NCBI GenBank assembly: GCA_001275005.1
Contig: JWZX01000356.1
Location: forward strand, 1-17,593
Origin: Chrysochromulina tobinii
Lineage: Eukaryota > Haptophyta > Prymnesiales > Chrysochromulinaceae
Length of the DNA stretch: 17,593 nt
Direction: 5' to 3'
This document shows positions 7,301 through 15,876 of the stretch, in pieces (positions within the stretch are counted from its first letter, which is position 1; each line of letters opens with the position of its first letter). The position numbers and the translations under genes were made by a program. The notes below the pieces were generated by a model. It was not told the DNA's origin and did no database searches. It saw only the letters and a list, made by a program, of their open reading frames with translations.

Positions 7301-10300
7301 CCGAAGCCGCATACATCGAGGCCGAAGCGGAGGCCGAGGCAGCAGAGGCTGCCGAGAAGGAGGCCGCCGAGGCAGAAGCGGCCGAGGCAGCTGCAGCGCT
7401 GGAGGCGGCGGCCACAGCGACCAAGAACGCAGCGGCGACTAAGCTCCAGGCGGTGGAACGAGGCAAGAAGGACCGAGCAAAGGTGTCCACTCTCAAAGCA
7501 GGAGCTGCGGCGAGGGCAGCTGAAGATCTTGCGATTGCCGATGCAGATCGCCTCTTGCGAGAGGCAGCTGCTGCGCAAGAGGCGGCTGAGGCAGCTGCCG
7601 CAGCGAGCGCGGCCGCGCTGGCTACCGCCGCCAAGCAGCGAGCGGCCATCCAAGTTCAATCTGTCGAGCGTGGCAAAGTGGCTCGCCAGCGCGTGGCGGA
7701 GATGAGGGCCGGGCGTGCACGGGCCGCGGCAGCTGCCAAGGCCGCTCGCGAGACCGCAGCGGCGATTAAGCTCCAGTCGGTGGAGCGAGGCAAGAGGGAT
7801 CGAGCAAAGGTGGCCAGTCGAAAGGCCGAAGCTTCCGCTGCGAGGGCCGAAGCTGCTGCAAAGGAGCAGGGTCCTACTCTCATCGAACGGATGATGGCGG
7901 AGGCTGATGCTACTGCGGAGGCGGAGGCGACGGCAGCCGAGGCGGCGGCGGCGGCTGCACGTGCAGCGGCGGAAACGGCGGAGGCAGAGCGCATCCGCAA
8001 CGAGGAAGCAGCCGCGGCTGCACGTGCCACCCTACGCGCCGCTGCTCCAGTGGCACGTGCTCCCTCTAACGTCGACAGCCTCCTATCGCAGTCCGGCGCT
8101 GCTACAGCGGCGGCGGCCACCAAGATACAGGCCGCAAAGCGCGGCAAGGATGCCCGAGCCCAGTTTCAGGCATTTTTTGGCGCAGGCATCGACAAGTCGG
8201 ATGCGGGCCTGGAGGCGGCGTTTGCCAAGGTGGACAAAGACCAGAGTGGTAAGATCAACCATGATGAGATGAAGGCTTACATCCTGAGCAAATACCAGAG
8301 GGGCCTTGCCGATGAGACCATCGCCGAAATGATGGCGAGTGCGGACACGAACAAGGACGGTGAGATCGACATCGACGAGTTCAAGATCATCATGCGCGCC
8401 GGGCCGGTTGCAGCGGCTCGAGGGCCGTCTGCCGTCGACAGCCTTCTGGCGAAGGCCGACGTTGCTGCTGCCCCTCGGGGTCCGTCTGCCGTCGACGGGC
8501 TCCTGGCGAAGGCCGGCGCTGCTGCTGCCCCTCGGGGTCCGTCTGCCGTCGACGGGCTCCTGGCGAAGGCCGGCGCTGCTGCTGCACCCGCTCCTCCGCT
8601 CGCTCCTCCGCTCGCTCTCGCTGAAAGGCCCAAAACCCCTGCGGAACAGGTGGCGGCGCAGGCTGTGGCGCAGGTGGTGGCGGCGCAGGTGGCGGCAGCA
8701 GCGCCTGATCCTGCGCCCGCTCCTCCGCTCGCTCTCGCCGAAAGGCCCAAAACCCCTTCGGAACAGGTCGCAGCGCAAGTTGCGGCGGAGGTGGTGGCGG
8801 CGGAGGTGGCGGCAGCAGCGCCTGCTGCCGTGCCCGCGCCGGCGGCGGCAGCACCTTCCTCAGCAGCAGCACCTTCCTCAGCAGCCCCGGCGGCGGCAGC
8901 TGATGCGGCGGCGGCGGCCGAGCGAGAAAAGGCGGCTGCTAAGCTGCAGGCGGCCAAAAGGGGCCAGAAGGGCCGTGGGAAGGCCGCCGAGGCCAGGCAG
9001 GAGAAAGGTAAGAAGGCGCCCGCGAAGGTGGTGGCAGCAGCACCTTCCTCAGCAGCAGCAGCACCTTCCTCAGCAGCAGCACCTTCCTCAGCAGCCCCGG
9101 CGGCGGCAGCTGATGCGGCGGCGGCGGCCGAGCGAGAAAAGGCGGCTGCTAAGCTGCAGGCGGCCAAAAGGGGCCAGAAAGCCCGTGCGAAGGCCGCCGA
9201 GGCCAAGCAGGAGAAAGACGGTCCAACACACGGCGCTTCCGTTCAGGAATCCCTCTCGAAAAAGTTTGCGGACGAGAAGGCCGCAGCGGAGAAGGCTGCG
9301 GAGGAGAAGGCAGCCGCGGAGAAGGCTGCGGAGGAGGCGGCCGAGCTGGACAAGGCGGCCTCAAAGCTGCAGGCCGCGAAGCGTGGCCAAAAAGGGCGGC
9401 AGAGGGCGAAGGAGGAGAAGGCGGCTACGAAGCTGCAGGCTGCCAAGCGAGGCAAGGATGGTCGGGATAAGGTCTCTGCTCTCAAGGCGGGAACTGCTGG
9501 GGAGGAGTCTGCTGAGGAGCCTGCCGAGGAGGCGAACGCGAAGGACGGAGCGTCCTCCTCCTCGTCCTCAGAGCCCTCTACGCCGGAGCCAGAGAAGCCC
9601 CGTACCACAGTCACCATGAGCGAGATGGACCGTATGCTTGCCGCCCTGGCGGACGATGATGGAGAGGACGACGAAGAATTTGAAGCGTACGCGCTCAGCA
9701 GCCAGAACGTAATGTATGAATTCCGAGGCGACGACCTAGTCAAGATAGAGGATGGAGAAGAGACTGTCTTCCCAGGCGAGAGGCGTCCGCCGACCGCCGA
9801 TGCGGCGCCCGCCGCCGCACCCGCCGGCGCACCCGCCGGCACACCCGCCGACGCACCCACCGGCGCACCCGCCGCTGCCGCCTCCGATTCATTGCCAGCC
9901 GGTTGGTCTGAAGCCCAAACGGCCGAGGGGAAGAAGTACTACTACCATCGGGACACGCAGCAGACACAATGGACGCGCCCCGTCGCTGTTGCCGCCACAC
10001 CCGCACCCGCCGCCGCTGCGCCCGCCGCGCCCGCCGCTGCCGCCGACGGGTTGTTCGCCGGCTGGAGCGAGGCAAGAACGCCAGATGGGAAGACGTACTT
10101 CTACAACCAAGCAACGGGGAAGACACGCTGGACCAAGCCCACGGAGGTACCAGTGACTCGCCCGGCTTCAGTTGACGAAGCGCCAAAGCCCCAGGCCGCG
10201 CCCGCCGTGCCCGCTGCTGCGCCCGTGGCTGCTGCCGCTGATGCATTGCCTGCTGGGTGGAGCGAGGTGAAGAAGGCCGAGGGCAAGACGTACTACTACA

Positions 10301-11841
10301 ACAGGGAGACGCGCCAGACACAATGGTCGCGGCCCGGCGCTCCCGCCGCTGCCGCGCCCGCCGCTGCCGCCCCCACTGCTCAGAAGCCAGAAAGTACGCC
10401 GCTACACTATGCTGCTCGGTACAACAAACCGAACGTGGTGAAGCGACTGCTCGCCCAGGGCGCCGATCCGCTTGTGAAAGACCCCGACGGCAAGACTCCG
10501 CTCGACTGGGCGCAGCAACTGAACCACCAGGAGATCGTCGTGTTGCTTGGTGGCTTGGTGCTGCCGACGGCCAAGCCGCCGACGCCACCGTGGACGGCTG
10601 GGCTGCCACTGGTGCTCGACGTGCGGGTGCGCGATCACAGTGGGGGCGCGCACTGCCAGATCTTCATTCGGCATGCGGATGAGCCCGAGGAGGAGGAGGA
10701 GCTGGCCGAGGTGCTGCCGCCGGCGCTCATGAATGCCGCCGAGATGTGGATGGCCGTAGATGCGGAGGCGAGTGCCGTCGAGGAACTGCTCGTGCCAATG
10801 CCCCCCAAACGCTCTCCGCCTCGCGGGCGCTTCATCGACCATCGGCGCTTCCGCGAGCGCCTCTTGTTCCACGACCCGACGCCGCTCTACTTCGAGAAGC
10901 GCGGCGCCAAACAAGCCCCCTTACAGCGGGACGCGTGGTCGACCGAGGTGCCCCCCAAACCGCTGCCCACGACGGCGCCCATGACGGCACCCGCGCTGGC
11001 GCACGCGACGGCGCACGCGCTCGACGGCACGGAGCCCGATGGGCTCGACCTGACGATGTTCGATGCGCAGCGATCGACGCTCAGCACGGCGCTCTGTGGC
11101 TCGACCGCCTCTGCCATCGGCTACATGCATGCCTCCTACCCGACGTATCTGACGGTTCCACAGCCACCGCCCACGCACGAGTATCCGCAACCGCCCGCCA
11201 CGGCGCACGCGGCGTTAGGGGCGGGCGTGGCGGGCACTCGCATGAGACCCCGCCCGCCCGGCAGCTTCCTGCCCAAGCAGCGCCCAAGCGCGGCCACAAG
11301 CGTCTGGCCTTCGTACCCGAGTGGGCTGCCAAAAACCGCCGAGCCGAAGAGGGCGGTGACGCCGAGTGACTACGAACGGCACACGGATCAGGCCACGTGG
11401 CACCCGGATCAGGCCACGTGGCACCCGGATCAGGCTACGTGGCGATACGCGCGCGCCGACGTTGAGAGGGAACTCCTCGCGCGCGAGGCGCAGGCCCAGT
11501 CGTACGTAACCGCGCTGCAGGCGCAGGTCGCCGCCCTTGCGGCGGCCGAGGCGAGATCGAATCTCCAGACGGCGAGATCGACTCTCCAGACGGCGATATC
11601 GGAAGGCGTGCGGCCGCGCGCGCGCCTCGGACGCCTTTCCAACGTCCTGCCGCTGTCCGCACGGATGGCGATGTTGCCTGAGATCCGTCCGCAGCGCGCG
11701 ACGGACTGGCGACTCTCTGCCGCCAACTTCGGTTCGGGCAAGATCGCTCAGGCCATGCGCCCGCCCAAGATTACCGACAGCCGGCTTCACGGCTCGCTGC
11801 GCCATCGGCCCGAGGCTGTCTCGGGCTTCTTCGGCGCGTGA
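4393..11841 (+). CDS. Giant ARM-IQ-EF-hand-WW-ankyrin protein; exons 4393-5027 and 5112-11841
   Basis: No known gene recognised; probably a scaffold or cytoskeletal protein responding to calcium (inference). The frame from ATG 4393 meets AGG-TAA at 5026; splicing 5028-5111 joins it in phase to the 6.7-kb second frame, giving 2454 aa. Spliced layout: ARM repeats at about 63-94, 110-148 and 150-183; Lys/Glu helices at about 245-335; an Ala/Glu-rich, predicted helical segment at about 350-980; IQ-like motifs, consensus (K/I)(L/I/V)QxxxRGxxxR, near 989, 1058, 1097, 1217, 1490, 1560, 1631 and 1653; an EF-hand pair with canonical loops DKDQSGKINHDE (from 1253) and DTNKDGEIDIDE (from 1290); PS(A/N)VD(S/G)LL repeats; three WW domains starting near 1806, 1858 and 1923, each with two Trp and a YYY/YFY core; one or two ankyrin units at about 1973-2028 (TPLHYAARY, TPLDWAQQL); then about 425 unrecognised residues. 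No signal peptide or membrane segment is seen. IQ motifs bind calmodulin-type proteins and WW domains bind Pro-rich peptides. The 14 codons before the ATG at 5155 are in frame, which supports the splice. Confidence 0.8.
5028..5111 (+). other. Spliceosomal intron (84 nt) built of telomere-type repeats
   Basis: Donor AG|GTAAGC at 5027/5028 and acceptor CCATTCAG|G ending at 5111. Removal joins phase-2 exons and recreates an AGG Arg codon, giving EAFR-YKRALRIIRL. Without splicing, TAA follows directly after that codon. The intron contains seven phased CCCTAA-type hexamers and is bracketed by a near-identical direct repeat. CTGAC and CTAAC just upstream of the acceptor are good branch-site candidates, and the C-rich strand acts as the pyrimidine tract. 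Confidence 0.85.
5060..5101 (+). repeat. Interstitial telomere-type repeat, seven CCCTAA-like hexamers
   Basis: Seven consecutive, perfectly phased hexamers: CCCTAA, GCCTAA, CCCTGA, TCCTAA, CCCTAA, CCCTGA, CCCTAA. Three are exact and four differ by one base. The C-rich strand is in the sense orientation. It lies wholly inside the intron, so it is not a chromosome end. Confidence 0.9.
8464..8571 (+). repeat. 54-bp tandem duplication (PSAVDGLL repeats)
   Basis: Two identical 54-bp units, 8464-8517 and 8518-8571, each encoding AAAPRGPSAVDGLLAKAG. Diverged relatives lie just upstream (GPSAVDSLLAKAD from about 8431, APSNVDSLLSQSG from about 8059). The repeats follow the EF-hand pair and may be a short linear helix motif. 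Confidence 0.9.
8590..8822 (+). repeat. Imperfect duplication encoding LALAERPKTP(A/S)EQVAAQ
   Basis: Two diverged copies, about 8605-8705 and 8734-8822, each with CTCGCTCTCGC(T/C)GAAAGGCC then a GTGGCGGCG-rich tail. They encode PPLALAERPKTP followed by a Val/Ala/Gln helix. This is part of the internal expansion of the giant gene. Confidence 0.75.
8851..9217 (+). repeat. 210-bp tandem duplication carrying IQ-like motifs 5 and 6
   Basis: The segment 8851-9007 recurs at 9061-9217 (offset 210 bp). The first 119 bp (8851-8969 and 9061-9179) are identical and the rest differ at about four positions. Each copy encodes a Pro-Ser-Ala linker, an AAAAAEREKAAAKLQ helix and one IQ-like motif. The near identity points to recent duplication or gene conversion. 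Confidence 0.9.
9805..9876 (+). repeat. Six 12-bp repeats encoding APAG-type linker
   Basis: Six units of the GCACCCGCCGGC type (9805, 9817, 9829, 9841, 9853, 9865) encode APAA, APAG, APAG, TPAD, APTG and APAA. This Pro/Ala-rich linker sits directly before the first WW domain. Confidence 0.85.
11380..11442 (+). repeat. Three 21-bp repeats encoding (H/P)DQATW
   Basis: Units at 11380-11400, 11401-11421 and 11422-11442 share CGGATCAGGC(C/T)ACGTGG and encode HTDQATW, HPDQATW, HPDQATW. They lie in the C-terminal region of the giant protein, which matches no family I recognise. Confidence 0.9.
11550..11602 (+). repeat. 21-bp repeats encoding EARS(N/T)LQTARS
   Basis: GGCGAGATCGA(A/C)TCTCCAGAC occurs at 11550-11570 and 11571-11591, then a partial third copy follows to 11602. 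The peptide is ARSNLQTARSTLQTAIS, a probable coiled coil following AQSYVTALQAQVAALAAAE. Confidence 0.85.
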
Positions 11842-12973
11842 GGCTGAGAGTCGTGAGGCCGGGCATCGCGGTTCGCGCGCGCCGTCGCACATAGTCCACC
11901 TTCTGACTTCAACTACTCCAACTGTACACGGCCGACCTTGATGTGTCGGGTATGGTACCAATGGTACCGCTATAGAGTCAGAGCTTATAGTCGGTGACGG
12001 TGTGTACTCGTACTAGAGGTCGAGTCAGAACTGACAACTGTCGAATACTCATGATGCCATCATCTTCTATCATACAGTCGTTCAAAGCCTAAGTACGGAG
12101 GCGAAAATTAGAATTACCTGAGTACTAGTAAGAAGGTCCCCCTGTATACATGTCCCCCTCGGATGGTCAAAAAGTGCGCCGATATTCTATCATGCTGTCG
12201 ACCATCGCGCGCGGCGCTGTCTTCCCGCTCCAGCTGTTCTTTGTATGGTTATTGAAGAGGTATTGAGTTGGTTTGCCTTTTATTCTTCCCCAATCCCTGA
12301 CCAGACGCAGACCGGGCATTCCCAAGCCCCCGGTTTTGCTTTTGGAAGTTATATAAAAGGCGGACCACGTTAGTTATCGTCACGCGATAACGGATTAACG
12401 TAAGCTGTTTTTGATCGTCTTCTCTCACTGTGCATCATACACCGTTAAAGGGACAGTTGGTATGAACGGGCTAGAAGCAGCCGCTCGAGACGATGGCCAA
12501 GCGGGCCGGGCCGGCTCTGAGGTCTGAGCTCCGCCCGCCTATTCTTACCCCTATTCTAGACAGTACAGATCCGGGAGCGGGGTGGGGCACGACAAACCGA
12601 AAACGCGGTGAGAGAGCCGCCTTGCGCGGCGACCTCACAAAGGCGCGTGACACCTCAGCGCGACAAGACAGGCGACGCGCCCTCTTTGTTCGCTTTCCAC
12701 AGTAACTGTTCGGACTGTGGGGTTTACTTATGGTATGTGGCCCTGCATGCATGCGTACGATTCATCGCCCGCCCGCCGGCGCGCTCTGCTCGTATACTGC
12801 TCGTAGGGCGGCCGCGCCTCCGCCCAAGTTGCGTTGCTTGATCATGCGCACTGCCCTTTTCGTTGATATGGCTTCGGATGAAAAACGATCAACGTGGTCT
12901 CTCGCAGCCGGAGCTGCCAACCGAGCTCGGCCGTGTGCACAAAGCGTTCACACCACCCCCAGTCCTCAAACGC
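11842..12973. other. Gene-poor region between convergent genes
   Basis: This 1132-bp stretch lies between the stop of the giant gene and the stop of the glycosidase/FGE-like gene. From about 11930 to 12470 it has clearly lower GC than its surroundings. It holds a perfect hairpin GGTACCA-A-TGGTACC (11954-11968), two related segments TCTATCATACAGTCG and TCTATCATGCTGTCG (near 12066 and 12186), and a TATA box with a downstream hairpin (12350-12391). From 12480 it is GC-rich with only short Arg-rich frames. I see no recognisable gene, tRNA, snRNA or complete transposon. A decayed LTR or a non-coding transcript is possible. Confidence 0.5.
12350..12391 (+). promoter_or_regulatory. TATA box with downstream hairpin
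   Basis: TATATAAAAGG at 12350-12360 is a strong eukaryotic TATA consensus on the plus strand. At 12373-12391, where a start site would be expected, lies an inverted repeat GTTATCG-TCACG-CGATAAC with 7-bp arms. No convincing reading frame follows, so it may drive a non-coding RNA, a 5' UTR of an unseen gene, or be part of a retroelement LTR. Confidence 0.45.
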
Positions 12974-15876
12974 TCAAGGCCGCCGCGGCCGCGGCGTCGC
13001 GGACCTGTAGTGGAAAGGTGCGGGGGCGCCACCCGGCACGTCCTTGAGGCACCGGAATCCCACAGTGGCCGCGCGTGAGTAGCTGCGCAATCCCTGCTGC
13101 GCGAGCCACCGATTGTGCGTGTTGAGCTCCAAGGAGGGCTGAAAGTACCAATCAAACTTGACGCCTTCGGAGCCGTTGGTGCCGGGCACATACGAGGAGC
13201 TCCCGCGCAAGATCACCGAGCGCGTGTGCGAGTCCACGAAGTGCGTCGCCGTCCACTGCCACACGTTGCCCACCACGTCCGCCATCCCAAATGGCGACTT
13301 GCCATCGAAGGCATCGACCGGCGCGGGCCCCGTCCACGAGATGTTGCGAGATCCGTCCGGCTTCTCCCTTTTCGGGAAGCGCCTCGTGTCGAGCACATCG
13401 CCCCAAGGGTAGCGGCGCGTGGAGTTACCCTGTGCTGAGTACTGCCACTCGTACGTGGTCGGCAGCCGCTTGCCGAGCGCGCGGCAGTACTCGTCAGCCT
13501 CTTCGTGAGACACCCCCGTGACAGGCAGCGCACCAGTCCCAGAGGGGAAGTCCGGAGGGAACGTCCATGCGCCGCCGACGGCCTGGTCGCTCCGCGCAGC
13601 TTGCTCAGCTGCTGGCTTCCATTGGGGCAAGAAGCCACGCATGTCGACGGGACGATATCCTGAGGTCAACAGATACCGCCGGTACGCCTCGCGCGTCACC
13701 GGCGTCCGATCGATCCAAAAAGGGCCCAAATCGAGCACGGCCCGGTGGTTACGTCTCGGGTGGCTCTCCCACGGGAACTGGACATCGTTGCCCGCGTCGT
13801 CTGCGGCCTCCATTCCGCACTGGCAGTCGACCACCTGCGGCGGGTTGGCGCCCTCCCAACGAGAGCACTCGTCGCGGCAGCATACGCCTTCCGGGTCGTC
13901 GTTCGGGTCGCACCCTCCCTCGACCTCCACGCCCGCGACGGCAAAGAGCCACCGTTCGTTTCGAGGCACCGCCACCATTTCTGGCGGGGGAGGCTCGGCT
14001 GCGGAAGCGAGCTCACTGCTCGGCACCGGCTCCATCGTCTGCGTGAGCGGTCGCCACGTGTCATCCAGCTGCGCGAGTGGCACGGCGCTCATCGCGCGCA
14101 TCTTCGTCATCAGGCTGGCGAGGGCGGGCGGCGGCGTCGTCGATCCGTTACGAATCTCGACGATCGCCCCAAACCCATAAGCCTCAAGCTCAAAGCTCAG
14201 CTCCACACTCGCGCGGGATGAAGCCGGCGCGGCCGGCGACGTGACGGGCGTGACGGGCGCGCCCGCGGCAGCACGAGCGCTACGCACCACGCGAGTCGGC
14301 CGGAGCAGCACGCCGTGGTAAGCGTCCACGAAGATCGAGCTGTCCGCTCGTCCGTGGTCGCCGTCCTCGAGGCGGAGCACGGGCCCTGAGCTGTCCTTGT
14401 CGCCCGCGTTCACAAGGAGCCCAGAGTCGGCTGCCCGTCGCCTCACCTGCCCGTCGCCTCACTACCCGCCATCTGCTGCTCGAAGCGCGAAGCGTGCACG
14501 GCCTCTCCGAGCGCCTCGGTCGTGTGCGGCACCCAGCCCGACGCGGGCGCATAGTTGCGCGTAAAGTTGTGCTCGCCAAAGAAGCGCAGCAGCGTCGCGA
14601 CACGGCGGATGGACTCGGCATCCCGTGAGGTCATGCCGTTCCATAGCCCCCACACATTCTCCCACGACTCGTACCCGTTGGCATTGAAGAAGGCGAGCTG
14701 CAGCGCCGGTACGCGCCGCTTACGCCAGCGGTCGGTCACGTGGGTGAGGTGGCGCCCTTGCGGCTCGAGCCACTTGGCGCGATCGACGCCCGGTGCAGCC
14801 AGGTAAACGGTCGTCTCGTTGTCCGACTTCGCAGTGCCTAGCCAGCAGTAGCCCCAGCCCAGGGGAGACCAGTTGGTCGCGCTCCACTGTGCCGCGTCGG
14901 CGCTCGTGTTCGTGTCCGGGTAGCCGCCCCCCTCGGGCTCGATTGCGAGCGCTCGACCTGCCGCGAGCCCCGCCGCGTAAAACGAGCGCGAGACACGCTG
15001 GATAGTGTCGCCGTTCACGCCGTCCGTCTGCAGCTGAACGCTGAGCTCCGCGAGGGTCGTCTCGTCGGGCGTGGACTCGCGGCGCGTCGCCGTATCCCAT
15101 GGGTTGTACGGGAGGAGCACGTGCACGCCGCGCGCGTGGAACGTCTCGATCGCGCCCCTCAGCTCGGCCAACCGAATGAGGTCATACTGGTTTCGCTCGT
15201 CGAGACCCAAATTTGGGTACGTGGGCCAGAGCAGCACCGAGTCGATGCCCCCGTACCGCCGCTCGCAGTCGTCGAGGTAGCGATCGACCGTGTAGTGGGC
15301 GCCCGTCTCGTTCCACAGCATGCGATCAAACGTGTGCACCTGCGGCTGGATGTACGACGTCTGCGTCCATCGCAGCTCGGGCACCTGGTGCACCTCGCCT
15401 CCCTCTGCCGGGATCCCGGCCGCGGCACGCGTGGCCGTCTGCCAAGCACGCAGACCCTCGAGCCACTCGGCGTGGTCCTCGCTCGACGTGGGCGCTGGAA
15501 AGAGTGTGTTGCCCGCGCCTTGCCACGGATCCTGAGGCCAGAGTGGCAGCGCAGGTGGATCGAGCGGTGGCGCGGACGGCGGCAGCGGGCAGGAAAAGAA
15601 GCCATCCGGCCGTGGATTGCCAAACGGACCGACGCACTCGTGGAGCGGCAGTACGAAGCCATCCGTTCGATTGAAGCAGGAGCCGTTGGTGGAAGAGAAG
15701 AAGCTGCGATTGAGATAGTGGCCGTGGCACACGTCGAAGACGTCGTTACGTCCCCATTGCCTGTCCCCCGGGAAGAGGACCGGCGGTGAGAAGCACTTCG
15801 ACAACGGGATCTCGTAAATTTTACAATCGGTGGAGCACGGCGGGTCGGCCGGGCCGCAGAGCGTCATGTTCTCCAT
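12974..15876 (-). CDS. Glycosidase-like TIM-barrel / FGE-like (sulfatase-modifying-factor fold) fusion protein
   Basis: One gene in two frames: 15876 to about 14463, then 14430 to 12974, giving 956 aa if the 32 nt between are removed. The N-terminal half has conserved FDRMLWNETGAHYTVDRYLDD (about 183-203), then GGIDSVLLWPTYPNLGLDERNQYD and GVHVLLPYNPWDT (about 250-262), which I recall from bacterial and fungal proteins that join a glycosidase-like barrel to an FGE domain. The C-terminal half has the FGE/C-type-lectin-like fold: FWIDRTPVTREAYRRY, GKRLPTTYEWQY (about 791-802), RYPWGD, NVWQWT (860-865), ILRGSSSY and GFRC (929-932). The paired catalytic cysteines of true FGE are absent, so formylglycine synthesis is unlikely. 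A six-Cys insertion (about 645-676) and Cys-rich N-terminus suggest a secreted or lumenal protein, but no signal peptide follows ATG 15876 (alternative ATG 15867). The frame is open to 15921 without another ATG, so a 5' exon may be missing. The substrate is unknown. Confidence 0.75.
14431..14462 (-). repeat. Perfect 16-bp tandem duplication at the frame junction (candidate 32-nt intron)
   Basis: On the coding strand GTGAGGCGACGGGCAG occurs twice back to back (14462-14447, then 14446-14431). Each unit starts GTGAG and ends CAG. Read straight through, the second copy introduces TGA (14445-14443). Removing both copies joins ATG GCG GGT A|CC GAC TCT GGG CTC in frame with the downstream half. Removing or adding a single copy does not restore the frame. 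A donor 3 nt upstream (35-nt intron) also works. Confidence 0.6.

Noticed and set aside
5208-9206. Long minus-strand open frames opposite the giant gene (for example 5208-6446, 7215-7649, 7656-8147, 8277-9206)
   Set aside because: They are mirror frames of GCN/GAG-rich codons on the plus strand. They encode monotonous Ala/Ser or Arg/Pro/Leu sequence without domains, whereas the plus strand encodes IQ, EF-hand and WW domains.
5155-11841. Treating the ATG at 5155 as the start of a separate gene
   Set aside because: The codons from 5113 to 5154 are open and in frame with a good splice acceptor, and they join in phase to the ARM exon through a good donor at 5028.
12493-12705. 70-aa frame downstream of the TATA box
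   Set aside because: Arg-rich, no domain, no good codon pattern, and an upstream short frame (ATG at 12462) precedes it. Not supported as a gene.
12730-13047. 105-aa plus-strand frame overlapping the 3' end of the FGE-like gene
   Set aside because: Low-complexity sequence, overlaps a well-supported minus-strand gene, no recognisable motif.
14443-14446. Four-base overlap of two frames read as two translationally coupled, bacterial-style genes
   Set aside because: The neighbours have spliceosomal introns, the downstream frame begins only with GTG, and the two halves belong to one known fusion type. A spliced single gene fits better.
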